A stretch of DNA of 9,288 nt. It comes from Phycisphaerae bacterium (GTDB taxonomy: Bacteria > Planctomycetota > Phycisphaerae > Phycisphaerales > UBA1924). A model generated the notes under the pieces. That model did no database searches. It was not told the DNA's origin and saw only the letters and a program-made list of their open reading frames with translations. Within the stretch, counting starts at the first letter, position 1. Every line of letters starts with the position of its first letter. The translations under genes and the position numbers were made by a program. Below are positions 1 to 6,293 of the stretch, piece after piece. The DNA lies in assembly GCA_016794945.1 (NCBI GenBank), contig JAEUIX010000073.1:1-9288 (forward strand), written 5' to 3'.

Positions 1-1004
1 CCGCCGGGAAGCGGCCAGTTGCCCTGCGGGCGGTTGATGAAGCTCACCACGAGGTAGAAGCCGAAGATCCCCGCGGCGCACCACCCCAGGTAGGCCGCGG
101 CCTTCGGCGCCAGCGCCTCGTCGAGTGCCGCTCTGCGCCGACCTCGCACCAGCAGTGCGCCCGCGCCCAGCAGTGCGCCGGGGCCGAGCAGCCCGAGCTG
201 TGCCGCGGCCAGTTCGAGCGTCCACGTCGGCGAGTACCCCCAGCCCGATCGCGTGGCGCCGGGGTGATCGCCGCCGGGCAGGTTGAGGTGCCCGACCAGG
301 TGTCGAAATGTCGGCCAGCCCTCGCGGGCGTTCCAGTAGACCACCGGCGCCAGTGCCGCGAGCGTCGCCACCAGCACCAAACCGGCGCCCAGCCGCCAAC
401 GCGGGTGCACCCGCAGTGAGCTTCGGCTCACCAGCGCGAACACCACGAGGCCCAGCGGCAGCAGCAGCACGGTGTACTTCACCAGCGTGCCCAGCGCGAT
501 CGACGCCGCCAAAGCCACCCACGCCGGCCCCGAACGGGCCATCAGCGCCCGCCACCCGGCCCAGCAGCCGACCGCCCAGCAGGCGATCGTCGGGCCGTCG
601 ATCGTCGTGATCAGCCCCATCATGTGCAGCGCCGGCGCCAGCGCCACCATACCCGCCGCCCACACCCCGGCGTGCCGCCGCCGGCACACATCCATCGCCA
701 GCCCCGCGGCGGCCAGCGACGCCACCGCCATGCTGATCACCGCGACCATGCGGATCCCCGCCTCTCCGGACCCGAACAGCTCGGTCGCGGCGCGGATGCA
801 CAGGGCGATGCCCGGGCCCTTGGTGGTGTAGCTCCAGTCGAGATGGCGCGACCACTCCCAGTAGAACGCTTCGTCCTCCACGAGGTCGTACGGGCAGAGC
901 GCCACCAGGTAGATCACGCGCAACACCGACACGATCCCGATCAGCCAGAGAACCGGGCCCCAGCCCGAACCCCCGCCGGCGGGATGTGCCTTCGTGCCGC
1001 GCAT
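1..1004 (-). CDS. ArnT-like / GT39-family membrane glycosyltransferase, 3' end beyond the window
   Basis: 334 residues are visible; the reading frame runs off the left edge, so the C-terminus is missing. After a short basic N-terminus comes a hydrophobic helix (about residues 17-36). It is followed by the family's first loop, EDEAFYWEWSRHLDW (43-57), which continues into YTTKGPGIA. In GT39/ArnT-like enzymes this acidic loop carries the catalytic Asp. Further marks are TIDGP (134-138), LVKYTVLLLP (174-183), VYWNAREGWPTFRHL (222-236) and the NWP signature (329-331) just before the edge. Many hydrophobic helices alternate with these loops. Known family role: moving a sugar from a polyprenyl-phosphate donor onto lipid A, a lipid or a protein on the outer side of the inner membrane; the acceptor here is unknown. 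The ATG at 1004 follows the LptF/G stop after a single base (TGA-G-ATG), so translation is probably coupled. The link with LPS export suggests surface glycan modification (inference). Confidence 0.88.
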   Translation of the reverse strand, partial: MRGTKAHPAGGGSGWGPVLWLIGIVSVLRVIYLVALCPYDLVEDEAFYWEWSRHLDWSYTTKGPGIALCIRAATELFGSGEAGIRMVAVISMAVASLAAAGLAMDVCRRRHAGVWAAGMVALAPALHMMGLITTIDGPTIACWAVGCWAGWRALMARSGPAWVALAASIALGTLVKYTVLLLPLGLVVFALVSRSSLRVHPRWRLGAGLVLVATLAALAPVVYWNAREGWPTFRHLVGHLNLPGGDHPGATRSGWGYSPTWTLELAAAQLGLLGPGALLGAGALLVRGRRRAALDEALAPKAAAYLGWCAAGIFGFYLVVSFINRPQGNWPLPG

Positions 1005-1005
1005 C

Positions 1006-2706
1006 TCAGTGCTTCGCCAGACGGCGGAACTCGATGAACGCGTACAGCGCCAGGGCCGTCAGCCCCCCGTACAGGAGCACCAGGCCGATCGGCCCGTAGA
1101 CGTACGTCGCCTTCTGGCCCCCGTTGATGGTGAGCACCGCCCCCAGTCCGGGCAGGAACGACCAGAGGTACACCGTGAGCGGCAGGCTGTCGCGCAGCCG
1201 CATCGCCATCACCGCGCCGCACAGTGTCATCAGCAGGCACGACAGGCTCGTGGCGATCCGCTCGTGCCGCTTGGAGAAGATCTCCCGGCGCAGGTCGTCG
1301 CATTGTCGGCGCAGGCGAGCCGTCGCCTCGGCCAACGGCCGATCGGCCTGGCCGGCGCCGAGGCGCTGATCGGCCATGCCCAGCAGCGACCACAGATCGG
1401 CGCCCGCAAGCGCGGGCAGCGGATCGGGCGAGGGCACCAGGCCCGAGATCTCGAACTCCGGCAGCACACCCGAATCGCCCTCGGGACCGCCGCCGGTGGT
1501 GGCCACCTCCTCCATCGCGATGGTCATCGTGCCGGTCGCCCGCCGGGCGTCGCCGGTCGACGGCAGGCTGACGAACGCCCGGCGCGCCCGGTGCACGCGC
1601 GTGCGGCCGTCCGCTTCGGCCACGGTGACTTCGACGCCGTTGCCGTTGCGGCCCCGCACCGAGAACCCCTTGGGCGTGGGCTGCTCCTCGACCCCCGAGC
1701 CGCGCACCGTCACCCGCCGCCCGCCCCCGCCGGCGAACTCGACGGCGCCCCGCGACCCCAGCGAGGCGCGCAGCGTGTCGGCCGCCCGCCGCTCGGCGAG
1801 CATCGTCGCGAGCGTGGCGCGCTGCGCGTCGATGTAGTTCATCACCTCCGGCCGCAGCAGGGCCCGGTCCATGTCCGCCCACGTGAGGAACTTCGGGTCG
1901 TCGTAGAAGTTCCGCGGCAGGTGGTACACCAGCGTCGATTCGCTGTCCTCGACGATGCCGCGGTCCTTCTTGACGCCGATCGAATCGCGCAGCAGCAGCA
2001 CCGCCGTGCTGGTGGGTGCGCCGGCGGCCGGTGCGGCCCCGGCCGGGCCGTCCGGCCCCCGCCGGCTGTCGCGGTAGAGCCAGACATACGCCAGCCTGCT
2101 GGACGCCTCCCACGCCACCGCACCGCTCCGGTCCAGTTCCACCGCCACAACGCCCGTGAGCACGAAGTGCTGGTCGGCCTGCGACCCCGGCTCCAGCGGG
2201 AGGAACTGCATGTCGTCGGCGTAGATCAGCCGGCGGTCGTCGATCCGGATCGCCTGCCTCCGTTCGACGGCCGACTGCATCAGCCGCGTGACGTCCGATG
2301 CGAGCATCCCCTGCATGTTCCGCAGCAGCCGAGGCATGGCCTGGTCCGTCAGCATCGCCATGCACCCCGACAGCACGATCCCCGCCAGCGCCGCCGGCAG
2401 CAGCATCGCCCGGTGCGAAAGGCCCCCCGCGTAGCAGGCCGTCAGCTCGTTGTCCTGCCCCATGCGGTGGTACGCCAGCGTCGCCGCGAACCCCGCCGCG
2501 AACGGCAGGGCGTACTGCAGCATCGGCACCGATGCGTACGACATGAACCGCAGCGCGTCGAGCGCCGACAGCCGCCCGTCGGCCAGCGGCTTGACCGCCA
2601 GCGCGAACGCCAGCACGCAGACCACAACGCCCACGGTCAGCAGCAGCAGGCGCAGCAGCTCGCGCCCGATGAATCGCCAGAGAATGGACGGCCGCGCCAG
2701 ACGCAC
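1006..2706 (-). CDS. LptF/LptG (YjgP/YjgQ) family permease with an enlarged periplasmic part
   Basis: 566 aa. Known role: LptF and LptG form the membrane part of the LptB2FG ABC transporter, which extracts LPS from the inner membrane and passes it to LptC/LptA. The topology fits: three N-terminal helices (about 17-39, 60-79, 100-120), a long soluble part (about 121-480), then three C-terminal helices (about 484-502, 508-528, 536-556). Family signatures are the stretch around MGQDNELTACYAGGLSH (82-98) after helix 2 and FSKRHERIATSLSCLLMTL (477-495) entering helix 4. E. coli LptF and LptG are about 360 aa, so the periplasmic jellyroll region here carries roughly 200 extra residues. These include a low-complexity Gly/Ala/Pro segment (219-231) and a Gly-rich one (325-330). 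I choose the GTG at 2706 because helix 1 follows directly and a TAAACT box lies 6 bases upstream. LptF and LptG cannot be told apart here, and no second paralogue is in the window. It lies 24 bases after the MBL-fold gene and 1 base before the glycosyltransferase. Confidence 0.88.
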   Translation of the reverse strand: MRLARPSILWRFIGRELLRLLLLTVGVVVCVLAFALAVKPLADGRLSALDALRFMSYASVPMLQYALPFAAGFAATLAYHRMGQDNELTACYAGGLSHRAMLLPAALAGIVLSGCMAMLTDQAMPRLLRNMQGMLASDVTRLMQSAVERRQAIRIDDRRLIYADDMQFLPLEPGSQADQHFVLTGVVAVELDRSGAVAWEASSRLAYVWLYRDSRRGPDGPAGAAPAAGAPTSTAVLLLRDSIGVKKDRGIVEDSESTLVYHLPRNFYDDPKFLTWADMDRALLRPEVMNYIDAQRATLATMLAERRAADTLRASLGSRGAVEFAGGGGRRVTVRGSGVEEQPTPKGFSVRGRNGNGVEVTVAEADGRTRVHRARRAFVSLPSTGDARRATGTMTIAMEEVATTGGGPEGDSGVLPEFEISGLVPSPDPLPALAGADLWSLLGMADQRLGAGQADRPLAEATARLRRQCDDLRREIFSKRHERIATSLSCLLMTLCGAVMAMRLRDSLPLTVYLWSFLPGLGAVLTINGGQKATYVYGPIGLVLLYGGLTALALYAFIEFRRLAKH

Positions 2707-2712
2707 CGCACC

Positions 2713-2718
2713 AGTTTA
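2713..2718 (-). promoter_or_regulatory. Candidate -10 box (TAAACT) directly before the LptF/G start
   Basis: TAAACT on the minus strand ends 6 bases before the GTG at 2706, in the 24-base gap after the MBL-fold gene. There is no Shine-Dalgarno sequence in the gap and I see no -35 match. The position fits a leaderless start within a few bases of the GTG. It is one of five similar boxes in this window. Confidence 0.4.
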
Positions 2719-2726
2719 GGTCCCCG

Positions 2727-2746
2727 CCGGTCAGATCACCGACCGG
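2727..2746 (-). other. Small inverted repeat at the end of the MBL-fold gene
   Basis: CCGGTC (2727-2732) pairs with GACCGG (2741-2746) over an 8-base loop that holds the end of the MBL-fold gene. The 6-bp stem has no T-run on either side. It could weakly pause or terminate transcription before the LptF/G gene, or be chance in GC-rich DNA. Confidence 0.2.
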
Positions 2747-3426
2747 TCGTTGAACACGATGTTGTCGCGCCCGAGCACCAGCAGGTCCGCCACTTCCACC
2801 GCCTCGGCGAAGCTGGTCCGCGCCGCCTCCACGCTGGCGCAGTTCGGGAGCACCATGGCACGAGCCAGGTGCTCGGCCGTCGCGACGGAGTCCCCGCAGA
2901 CCAGGGTCGTCCGGTCTTCTTCCGCCAGCAGCAGGCCCGTCAGCCCCGGCGACACCCCCGGCAGCGGGAACAGGTCAACGCCGTCGGCCAGCCGCTGCGG
3001 CGCGGCCGAACACCGCTGCAGCAGGTTGATCTGCCGCTCCAGAGCCGCGCGGGTCTGCACGTCCGGTTCGCCCGACTCGGCGTCGGCCCGCGCGGTGCGG
3101 CGCAGCGTCTCGGCCAGCGGAACGCCGATGCCCTCGCGCTCCTCGTGGCTGATCAGCCAGGCCGCGTCCGGGAACAGGTCCAGCCCCCGAACGGTGTCGG
3201 GGTGAAAACGCGTGAGGAACACGTGCGTCACCTGCTCGGGGCTGAGGCCGGCGCGCTCGTTCAGGCGTGCCGCCAGCGCCGGCGCCGGCAACCCCGGGTC
3301 GACCACGATCACCGTCGGTCCCACCCGCACCAGTGTGGTCGTCGCGTGGCCGGTGCGCACCGCGGCCTTCTCCCCCCACAGGGGGTTCGCCGACAGGCAC
3401 CCGATGCTGATCACGCGCACGTCCAT
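2731..3426 (-). CDS. Metallo-beta-lactamase-fold protein with a degraded metal-binding site
   Basis: 231 aa, the usual size for a single MBL domain. The fold is recognisable: TTLVRVGPTVIVVDPG (30-45) is the first strand pair; THVFLTRFHPDTVRG (67-81) sits where the HxHxDH motif belongs; LPGVSPGLTGLLL (155-167) matches the usual PGHTPG segment; CGDS (177-180) holds the bridging Asp; and LGRDN (218-222) replaces the usual GHD. By this alignment only His75, Asp77 and Asp179 remain, while the other four metal-binding His are Arg73, Thr78, Val158 and Arg220. It is therefore unlikely to be a normal two-zinc hydrolase; it may be a one-metal or metal-free member with a binding or unknown role (inference). 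The ATG at 3426 is preceded by GGGGAA at 7 bases, inside a small hairpin. It lies 33 bases after coaD and 24 before the LptF/G gene, so probably in one transcript. No substrate can be named. Confidence 0.82.
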   Translation of the reverse strand: MDVRVISIGCLSANPLWGEKAAVRTGHATTTLVRVGPTVIVVDPGLPAPALAARLNERAGLSPEQVTHVFLTRFHPDTVRGLDLFPDAAWLISHEEREGIGVPLAETLRRTARADAESGEPDVQTRAALERQINLLQRCSAAPQRLADGVDLFPLPGVSPGLTGLLLAEEDRTTLVCGDSVATAEHLARAMVLPNCASVEAARTSFAEAVEVADLLVLGRDNIVFNDRSVI

Positions 3427-3435
3427 GGCTCGGTT

Positions 3436-3451
3436 CCCCGCGACGGCGGGG
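3436..3451 (-). promoter_or_regulatory. Hairpin covering the ribosome binding site of the MBL-fold gene
   Basis: On the minus strand GCGGGG and CCCCGC form a perfect 6-bp stem with a 4-base loop, in the 33-base coaD-MBL gap. The 3' arm supplies most of the GGGGAA that would act as Shine-Dalgarno sequence for the ATG at 3426. Folding could limit translation. There is no T-run, so it is not a classic terminator. Confidence 0.35.
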
Positions 3452-3459
3452 CCACAAGG

Positions 3460-4044
3460 CTACTCCCGCGCGCCGTCGCGCGACTCCCGGAGGCGCGCCA
3501 GCGCCGGGTGCTGCCCGTCGCGCTTGCGGCGCAGGGCCGCCACCACCACCGGCGGCACCATCGTCCGCAGCGGCTTGAGGTCGCGCCCCATGGCCGTGAG
3601 CTGCTTGATCAGGCTGCTGGACGTGTACGCGAAGCTCTGCCCCGCGACCACGAACGCGGTTTCGAGCCCCGCCACTTCCCGGTTCGTCACCGCCTGCTGC
3701 ACCTCGTTCTGTAGGTCCGACAGGTTGCGGATGCCGCGCAGCAGCACCGTGGCCCGGCGTCGCCGCGCGAAGTCCACCGTCAGCCCGCGGAACGCCTCCA
3801 CGCGGACCGGGCAGCCGGGTTTCCGTCGGCACATCTCACCCACCAGCCGTTCCAGGAGCCCCACGCGTTCCTCGATCGTGAACAGCTCGTCCTTGCCGGG
3901 GTTCCGGCCGACGGCGACCACCAGTTCGTCGAACAGCGCCCGCCCGCGCTGGATCACGTCCAGGTGCCCGAACGTGACCGGGTCGAACGATCCCGGGAAG
4001 ATCGCCCTGTGGAATCCGGCCCCGCGACGGCGTGCTTTGGCCAT
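3460..4044 (-). CDS. coaD: Phosphopantetheine adenylyltransferase (CoaD)
   Basis: 194 aa. It transfers AMP from ATP to 4'-phosphopantetheine to give dephospho-CoA, the penultimate step of coenzyme A synthesis in the cytoplasm. The nucleotidyltransferase motifs are clear: FPGSFDPVTFGH (16-27) with the T-x-G-H signature, VGRNPGK (45-51), LLRGIRNLSDLQNE (101-114) matching the RG-x-R segment, and YTSSSLIKQL (140-149) matching the SSS-x-(K/R) motif. Typical CoaD has about 160 aa; the excess is a basic N-terminal stretch of about 12 residues and a charged C-terminal tail (about 171-194). The frame stays open upstream to 4176, but the ATG at 4044 suits the family start and has TACAAT 5 bases upstream; the extra upstream residues are Arg-rich and look non-coding. 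It opens the coaD / MBL / LptF-G / glycosyltransferase run after a 240-base gap. coaD is a housekeeping gene and says nothing specific about the role of its neighbours. Confidence 0.95.
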   Translation of the reverse strand: MAKARRRGAGFHRAIFPGSFDPVTFGHLDVIQRGRALFDELVVAVGRNPGKDELFTIEERVGLLERLVGEMCRRKPGCPVRVEAFRGLTVDFARRRRATVLLRGIRNLSDLQNEVQQAVTNREVAGLETAFVVAGQSFAYTSSSLIKQLTAMGRDLKPLRTMVPPVVVAALRRKRDGQHPALARLRESRDGARE

Positions 4045-4049
4045 GACCG

Positions 4050-4055
4050 ATTGTA
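4050..4055 (-). promoter_or_regulatory. Candidate -10 box (TACAAT) directly before the coaD start
   Basis: TACAAT, close to the TATAAT consensus, ends 5 bases before the coaD ATG. A GGGGAGG further upstream is too far from the ATG to act as Shine-Dalgarno sequence and would lie upstream of the predicted transcript start. No -35 match is visible. A start of transcription at or next to the ATG is predicted. This is the best of the five boxes, since it follows a 240-base gap. Confidence 0.5.
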
Positions 4056-4163
4056 CGAACCGCCTCCCCGGGCCGGCGGGCAGCGACGCCGGGTTTATCG
4101 GGCGCGCCCGCGCAGACCGAACGCGCGAACACCGCCGCCGGCCGACACGGTGGCACCGACCCG

Positions 4164-4209
4164 CGACGCATCGCACAGTGTGTGTGCGTCGGGGACAACC
4201 ACCCCGACG
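4164..4209. repeat. Two overlapping, mutually exclusive inverted repeats upstream of coaD
   Basis: CGACGCA (4164-4170) pairs with TGCGTCG (4185-4191), a 7-bp stem with a 14-base loop. CGTCGGGG (4187-4194) pairs with CCCCGACG (4202-4209), an 8-bp stem with a 7-base loop. They share 4187-4191 and cannot form together. They lie between the 4231-4261 hairpin and the coaD promoter. The rest of the 4045-4284 gap shows no gene. Confidence 0.3.
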
Positions 4210-4230
4210 ACCAACGAGCCCCTGCGAATG

Positions 4231-4272
4231 CCCCGCGACGGATTGCCTCCCCGTCGCGGGGCGCTCATTTTT
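4231..4272. terminator. 11-bp hairpin terminator after the nuoF-AhpD group
   Basis: CCCCGCGACGG (4231-4241) and CCGTCGCGGGG (4251-4261) form a perfect 11-bp stem with a 9-base loop, 23 bases past the AhpD-like stop. The run of five T (4268-4272) lies on the plus-strand side, so as a textbook intrinsic terminator it would stop plus-strand transcription. For the minus-strand genes it offers the stem with an A-run before it and no U-run after it. It may work both ways. Confidence 0.6.
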
Positions 4273-4284
4273 GCCCCGCCCGGC

Positions 4285-4815
4285 TCACACCCGCGGCACC
4301 GGCGGGAAGTCCGGCTCGGTGCCGTTCACCAGATTGAACGTGTTGGTGAACATCGCCAGCGCGAGCAGCGCCACGACCTCGGCGATGTGCGCATCGCCGA
4401 ACCCCGCGGCCCGGAACCGCGCCACGTCCGCATCGCTCACCCGCCCGCGCTGCTCGTGCACCGCCAGCGCGAACGCCGCCAGCGCCGCCAGGGCCGGGTC
4501 CTCGCTGCGCCCTCGCCGGGCTTCGGCGGCCCGCTCGGCCGTCAGGCCGACCGTCAGCCCCAGCGCCGCGTGGGCCGCGACGCAGTACGCCGACCCGTTG
4601 GCCTCGCTGATCGCCAGCAGCACCACCTGGCGTTCCACCGGGCCCAGCGCAGCGCGCCCCAGCGCTGCGTTCATGGACAGGAACATCTCCAGCGCCGCCG
4701 GCGACGCCGCCAGCGAGCGCACCACGTTGAACCGCTGCAGGCGCAGCGGACCTTCGAGCAGCTCACGGCTGGCTTCGGGCGCTTCGGCGGGCTCCAGCGG
4801 CCTGATCCGGGGCAT
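4285..4815 (-). CDS. AhpD-like / carboxymuconolactone decarboxylase family protein lacking the first CxxC cysteine
   Basis: 176 aa, all-helical. The family core is ISEANGSAYCVAAHAALG (69-86): Glu71, Cys78 and His82 match the E...C..C...H site of AhpD-type peroxidases, but the first cysteine is Ser75. The C-terminal FTNTFNLVNGTEPDFP (156-171) matches the 'peroxidase-related' branch of the family. AhpD members reduce peroxides or recycle AhpC through the CxxC pair. With a single cysteine, a different thiol mechanism or no redox activity is likely (inference). The ATG at 4815 lies 12 bases after the nuoF stop with no Shine-Dalgarno sequence or -10 box in the gap, so it is probably co-transcribed with nuoF and translated by coupling. 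A hairpin follows the stop. A role in protection from peroxide made by flavin enzymes such as NuoF is possible but unproven. Confidence 0.82.
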   Translation of the reverse strand: MPRIRPLEPAEAPEASRELLEGPLRLQRFNVVRSLAASPAALEMFLSMNAALGRAALGPVERQVVLLAISEANGSAYCVAAHAALGLTVGLTAERAAEARRGRSEDPALAALAAFALAVHEQRGRVSDADVARFRAAGFGDAHIAEVVALLALAMFTNTFNLVNGTEPDFPPVPRV

Positions 4816-4827
4816 GCGTTCGGGGGT

Positions 4828-6240
4828 TCAGCGGGCGCCGGCCCCGACGCTGATGCCCACCGGCACGAACGTGCGCCGCACCCGGGCCTGGAACTCGTCG
4901 GGGTACTTGTTCAGGATCGTGCGGATCGCCCAGTTGTTCCCGTCCGCCAGGCCGCAGATCGTCGTGCCCGGCATGGTCCCCATGCTCGTGGCGATCTCCA
5001 GCGCCAGGTCGAGGTCCTTGCTCCGCGCACGGCCCTCTTCGATCTTCACCATCAGCTGGTACAGCCACCCGCTGCCCTCGCGGCAGGGCGTGCACTGGCC
5101 GCAGCTCTCGTGCTTGAAGAACCGCGCGATGTTCCGCGCCACGGCCACCATGTCCGTGTCCTCGTCGAACACCGTCGGGCACGCCGTGCCCAGGCCCAGC
5201 ACGTTGTACTTGCGGCCGATGTCGAAGTCCATCTCCGCGTCCATCTGGTCCGGGCCCAGCACGCCCATGCTGATGCCGCCGGCGATCGCGCCCTTGAACT
5301 TCTTGCCGTTCCGCATCCCGCCGCAGTAGTCCTTCGATTCGATCAGCGTCCGCAGCGGGATGCCCAGGTCGCACTCGAACACGCCCGGCCGGTTCACGTG
5401 CCCCGACACGCCCATCAGCTTGGTGCCGTAGCTCGGCGGCGCCCCCTGGATGCTGCTCTCGGTCCCCTGCTTCATGAACGCCTCGGCCCCCTGCGTGATG
5501 ATGAACGGCAGGTGCGCCAGCGTCTCGACGTTGTTGATGATCGTCGGCCGGCCGAACAGCCCCTTGATCGCCGGGAACGGCGGCTTGTTCCGGGGCCAGC
5601 CCCGCTTGCCCTCGATCGATTCCAGCAGCGCCGTCTCCTCGCCGCAGATGTACGCCCCCGCCCCGCGGTGCACGTAGCAGTCCACCGCCCACGCCCGGTC
5701 CCGGTTCTTCGTCCGCGTCCCGCGAAGCAGCCCCTGCTTGCCGAACACCCCGTTCTGGTACGCCTCCTGGATCGCCCGCTCCATCACCGCGGCCTGGTGG
5801 TGATACTCACCCCGGATGTAGAAGTAGGCCGTCTGGATGCGGCACGCGTAGCAGCACAGCGCGATGCCCTCGAGCACCAGGTGCGGGTCGAAGTCGCACA
5901 GCAGCCGGTCCTTGAACGTCGCGGGCTCGGACTCGTCGGCGTTGATCGCCAGGTATCGCTGCCCGCCCTCGCCGTCGGCGTCGGGCTTGGGCAGGAACGT
6001 CCACTTCACCCCCGTCGGAAAGCCCGCGCCCCCGCGCCCCCGCAGCACCGACTTCTTGACCTCGTCGGTCACCTGCTCGGGCGTCATCGTCTCGATCGCC
6101 TTGCGCAGCGCGCCGTACCCGCCCGTGCGCACGTACTCGTCGTACGACACGATCCGGCGGTTCTTCGGGTCGCCGTGCGGCCAGCAGGGAATGCGTGCGG
6201 TCAGGACGGGCGTCGTCGTCTTGGGGGACCAGGCGGCCAT
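4828..6240 (-). CDS. nuoF: NADH-quinone oxidoreductase subunit F (NuoF)
   Basis: 470 aa. NuoF binds NADH and FMN and holds the first 4Fe-4S cluster (N3) in the peripheral arm of respiratory complex I, on the cytoplasmic face of the inner membrane. Visible motifs are GRGGAGFPTG (68-77) for FMN/NADH, NADESEPATF (100-109; the usual Gly is Ala107), GAGAYICGEETAL (193-205), and ESCGQCTPCREG (378-389), with Cys429 in TTICGLAD as fourth cluster ligand (Cys380, 383, 386, 429). Length and order are normal for NuoF; there are no N-terminal thioredoxin-like or C-terminal ferredoxin domains as in HoxF or HndC-type proteins. The ATG at 6240 is preceded by TACACT at 7 bases and no Shine-Dalgarno sequence. 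Unusually, neither NuoE nor NuoG is adjacent: a small unrecognised gene lies upstream and an AhpD-like gene downstream. Service in another NAD(P)H-dependent complex, such as a hydrogenase or formate dehydrogenase, cannot be excluded. Confidence 0.94.
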   Translation of the reverse strand: MAAWSPKTTTPVLTARIPCWPHGDPKNRRIVSYDEYVRTGGYGALRKAIETMTPEQVTDEVKKSVLRGRGGAGFPTGVKWTFLPKPDADGEGGQRYLAINADESEPATFKDRLLCDFDPHLVLEGIALCCYACRIQTAYFYIRGEYHHQAAVMERAIQEAYQNGVFGKQGLLRGTRTKNRDRAWAVDCYVHRGAGAYICGEETALLESIEGKRGWPRNKPPFPAIKGLFGRPTIINNVETLAHLPFIITQGAEAFMKQGTESSIQGAPPSYGTKLMGVSGHVNRPGVFECDLGIPLRTLIESKDYCGGMRNGKKFKGAIAGGISMGVLGPDQMDAEMDFDIGRKYNVLGLGTACPTVFDEDTDMVAVARNIARFFKHESCGQCTPCREGSGWLYQLMVKIEEGRARSKDLDLALEIATSMGTMPGTTICGLADGNNWAIRTILNKYPDEFQARVRRTFVPVGISVGAGAR

Positions 6241-6247
6241 GGGGCCC

Positions 6248-6253
6248 AGTGTA
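6248..6253 (-). promoter_or_regulatory. Candidate -10 box (TACACT) directly before the nuoF start
   Basis: TACACT ends 7 bases before the nuoF ATG in the 53-base gap after the 100-aa gene. The 7 bases between are G/C only, without a purine-rich Shine-Dalgarno motif at usable spacing. No -35 match is visible. It could let nuoF be transcribed separately from the small gene upstream. Confidence 0.42.
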
Positions 6254-6293
6254 GGGCCCGGAGGGCTGCTCGCACCGGGCCTGCGCGGGTCGC

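Noticed and set aside
941..2365. A 474-codon minus-strand frame overlapping LptF/G
   Set aside because: It is out of frame with the convincing LptF/G gene and has an Arg/Gly/Ala-rich, domain-free translation.
994..3714. A 906-codon open frame on the plus strand
   Set aside because: It lies antisense to LptF/G and the MBL-fold gene, both clear families. Its protein is a monotonous Arg/Gln/His/Pro-rich string without domains, as expected from the complement of GC-rich codons.
4045..4176. N-terminal extension of CoaD up to 4176
   Set aside because: The extra 44 residues are Arg-rich and unlike any CoaD N-terminus. The inner ATG at 4044 places the FPGSFDP motif at the usual distance and has a promoter-like box just upstream.
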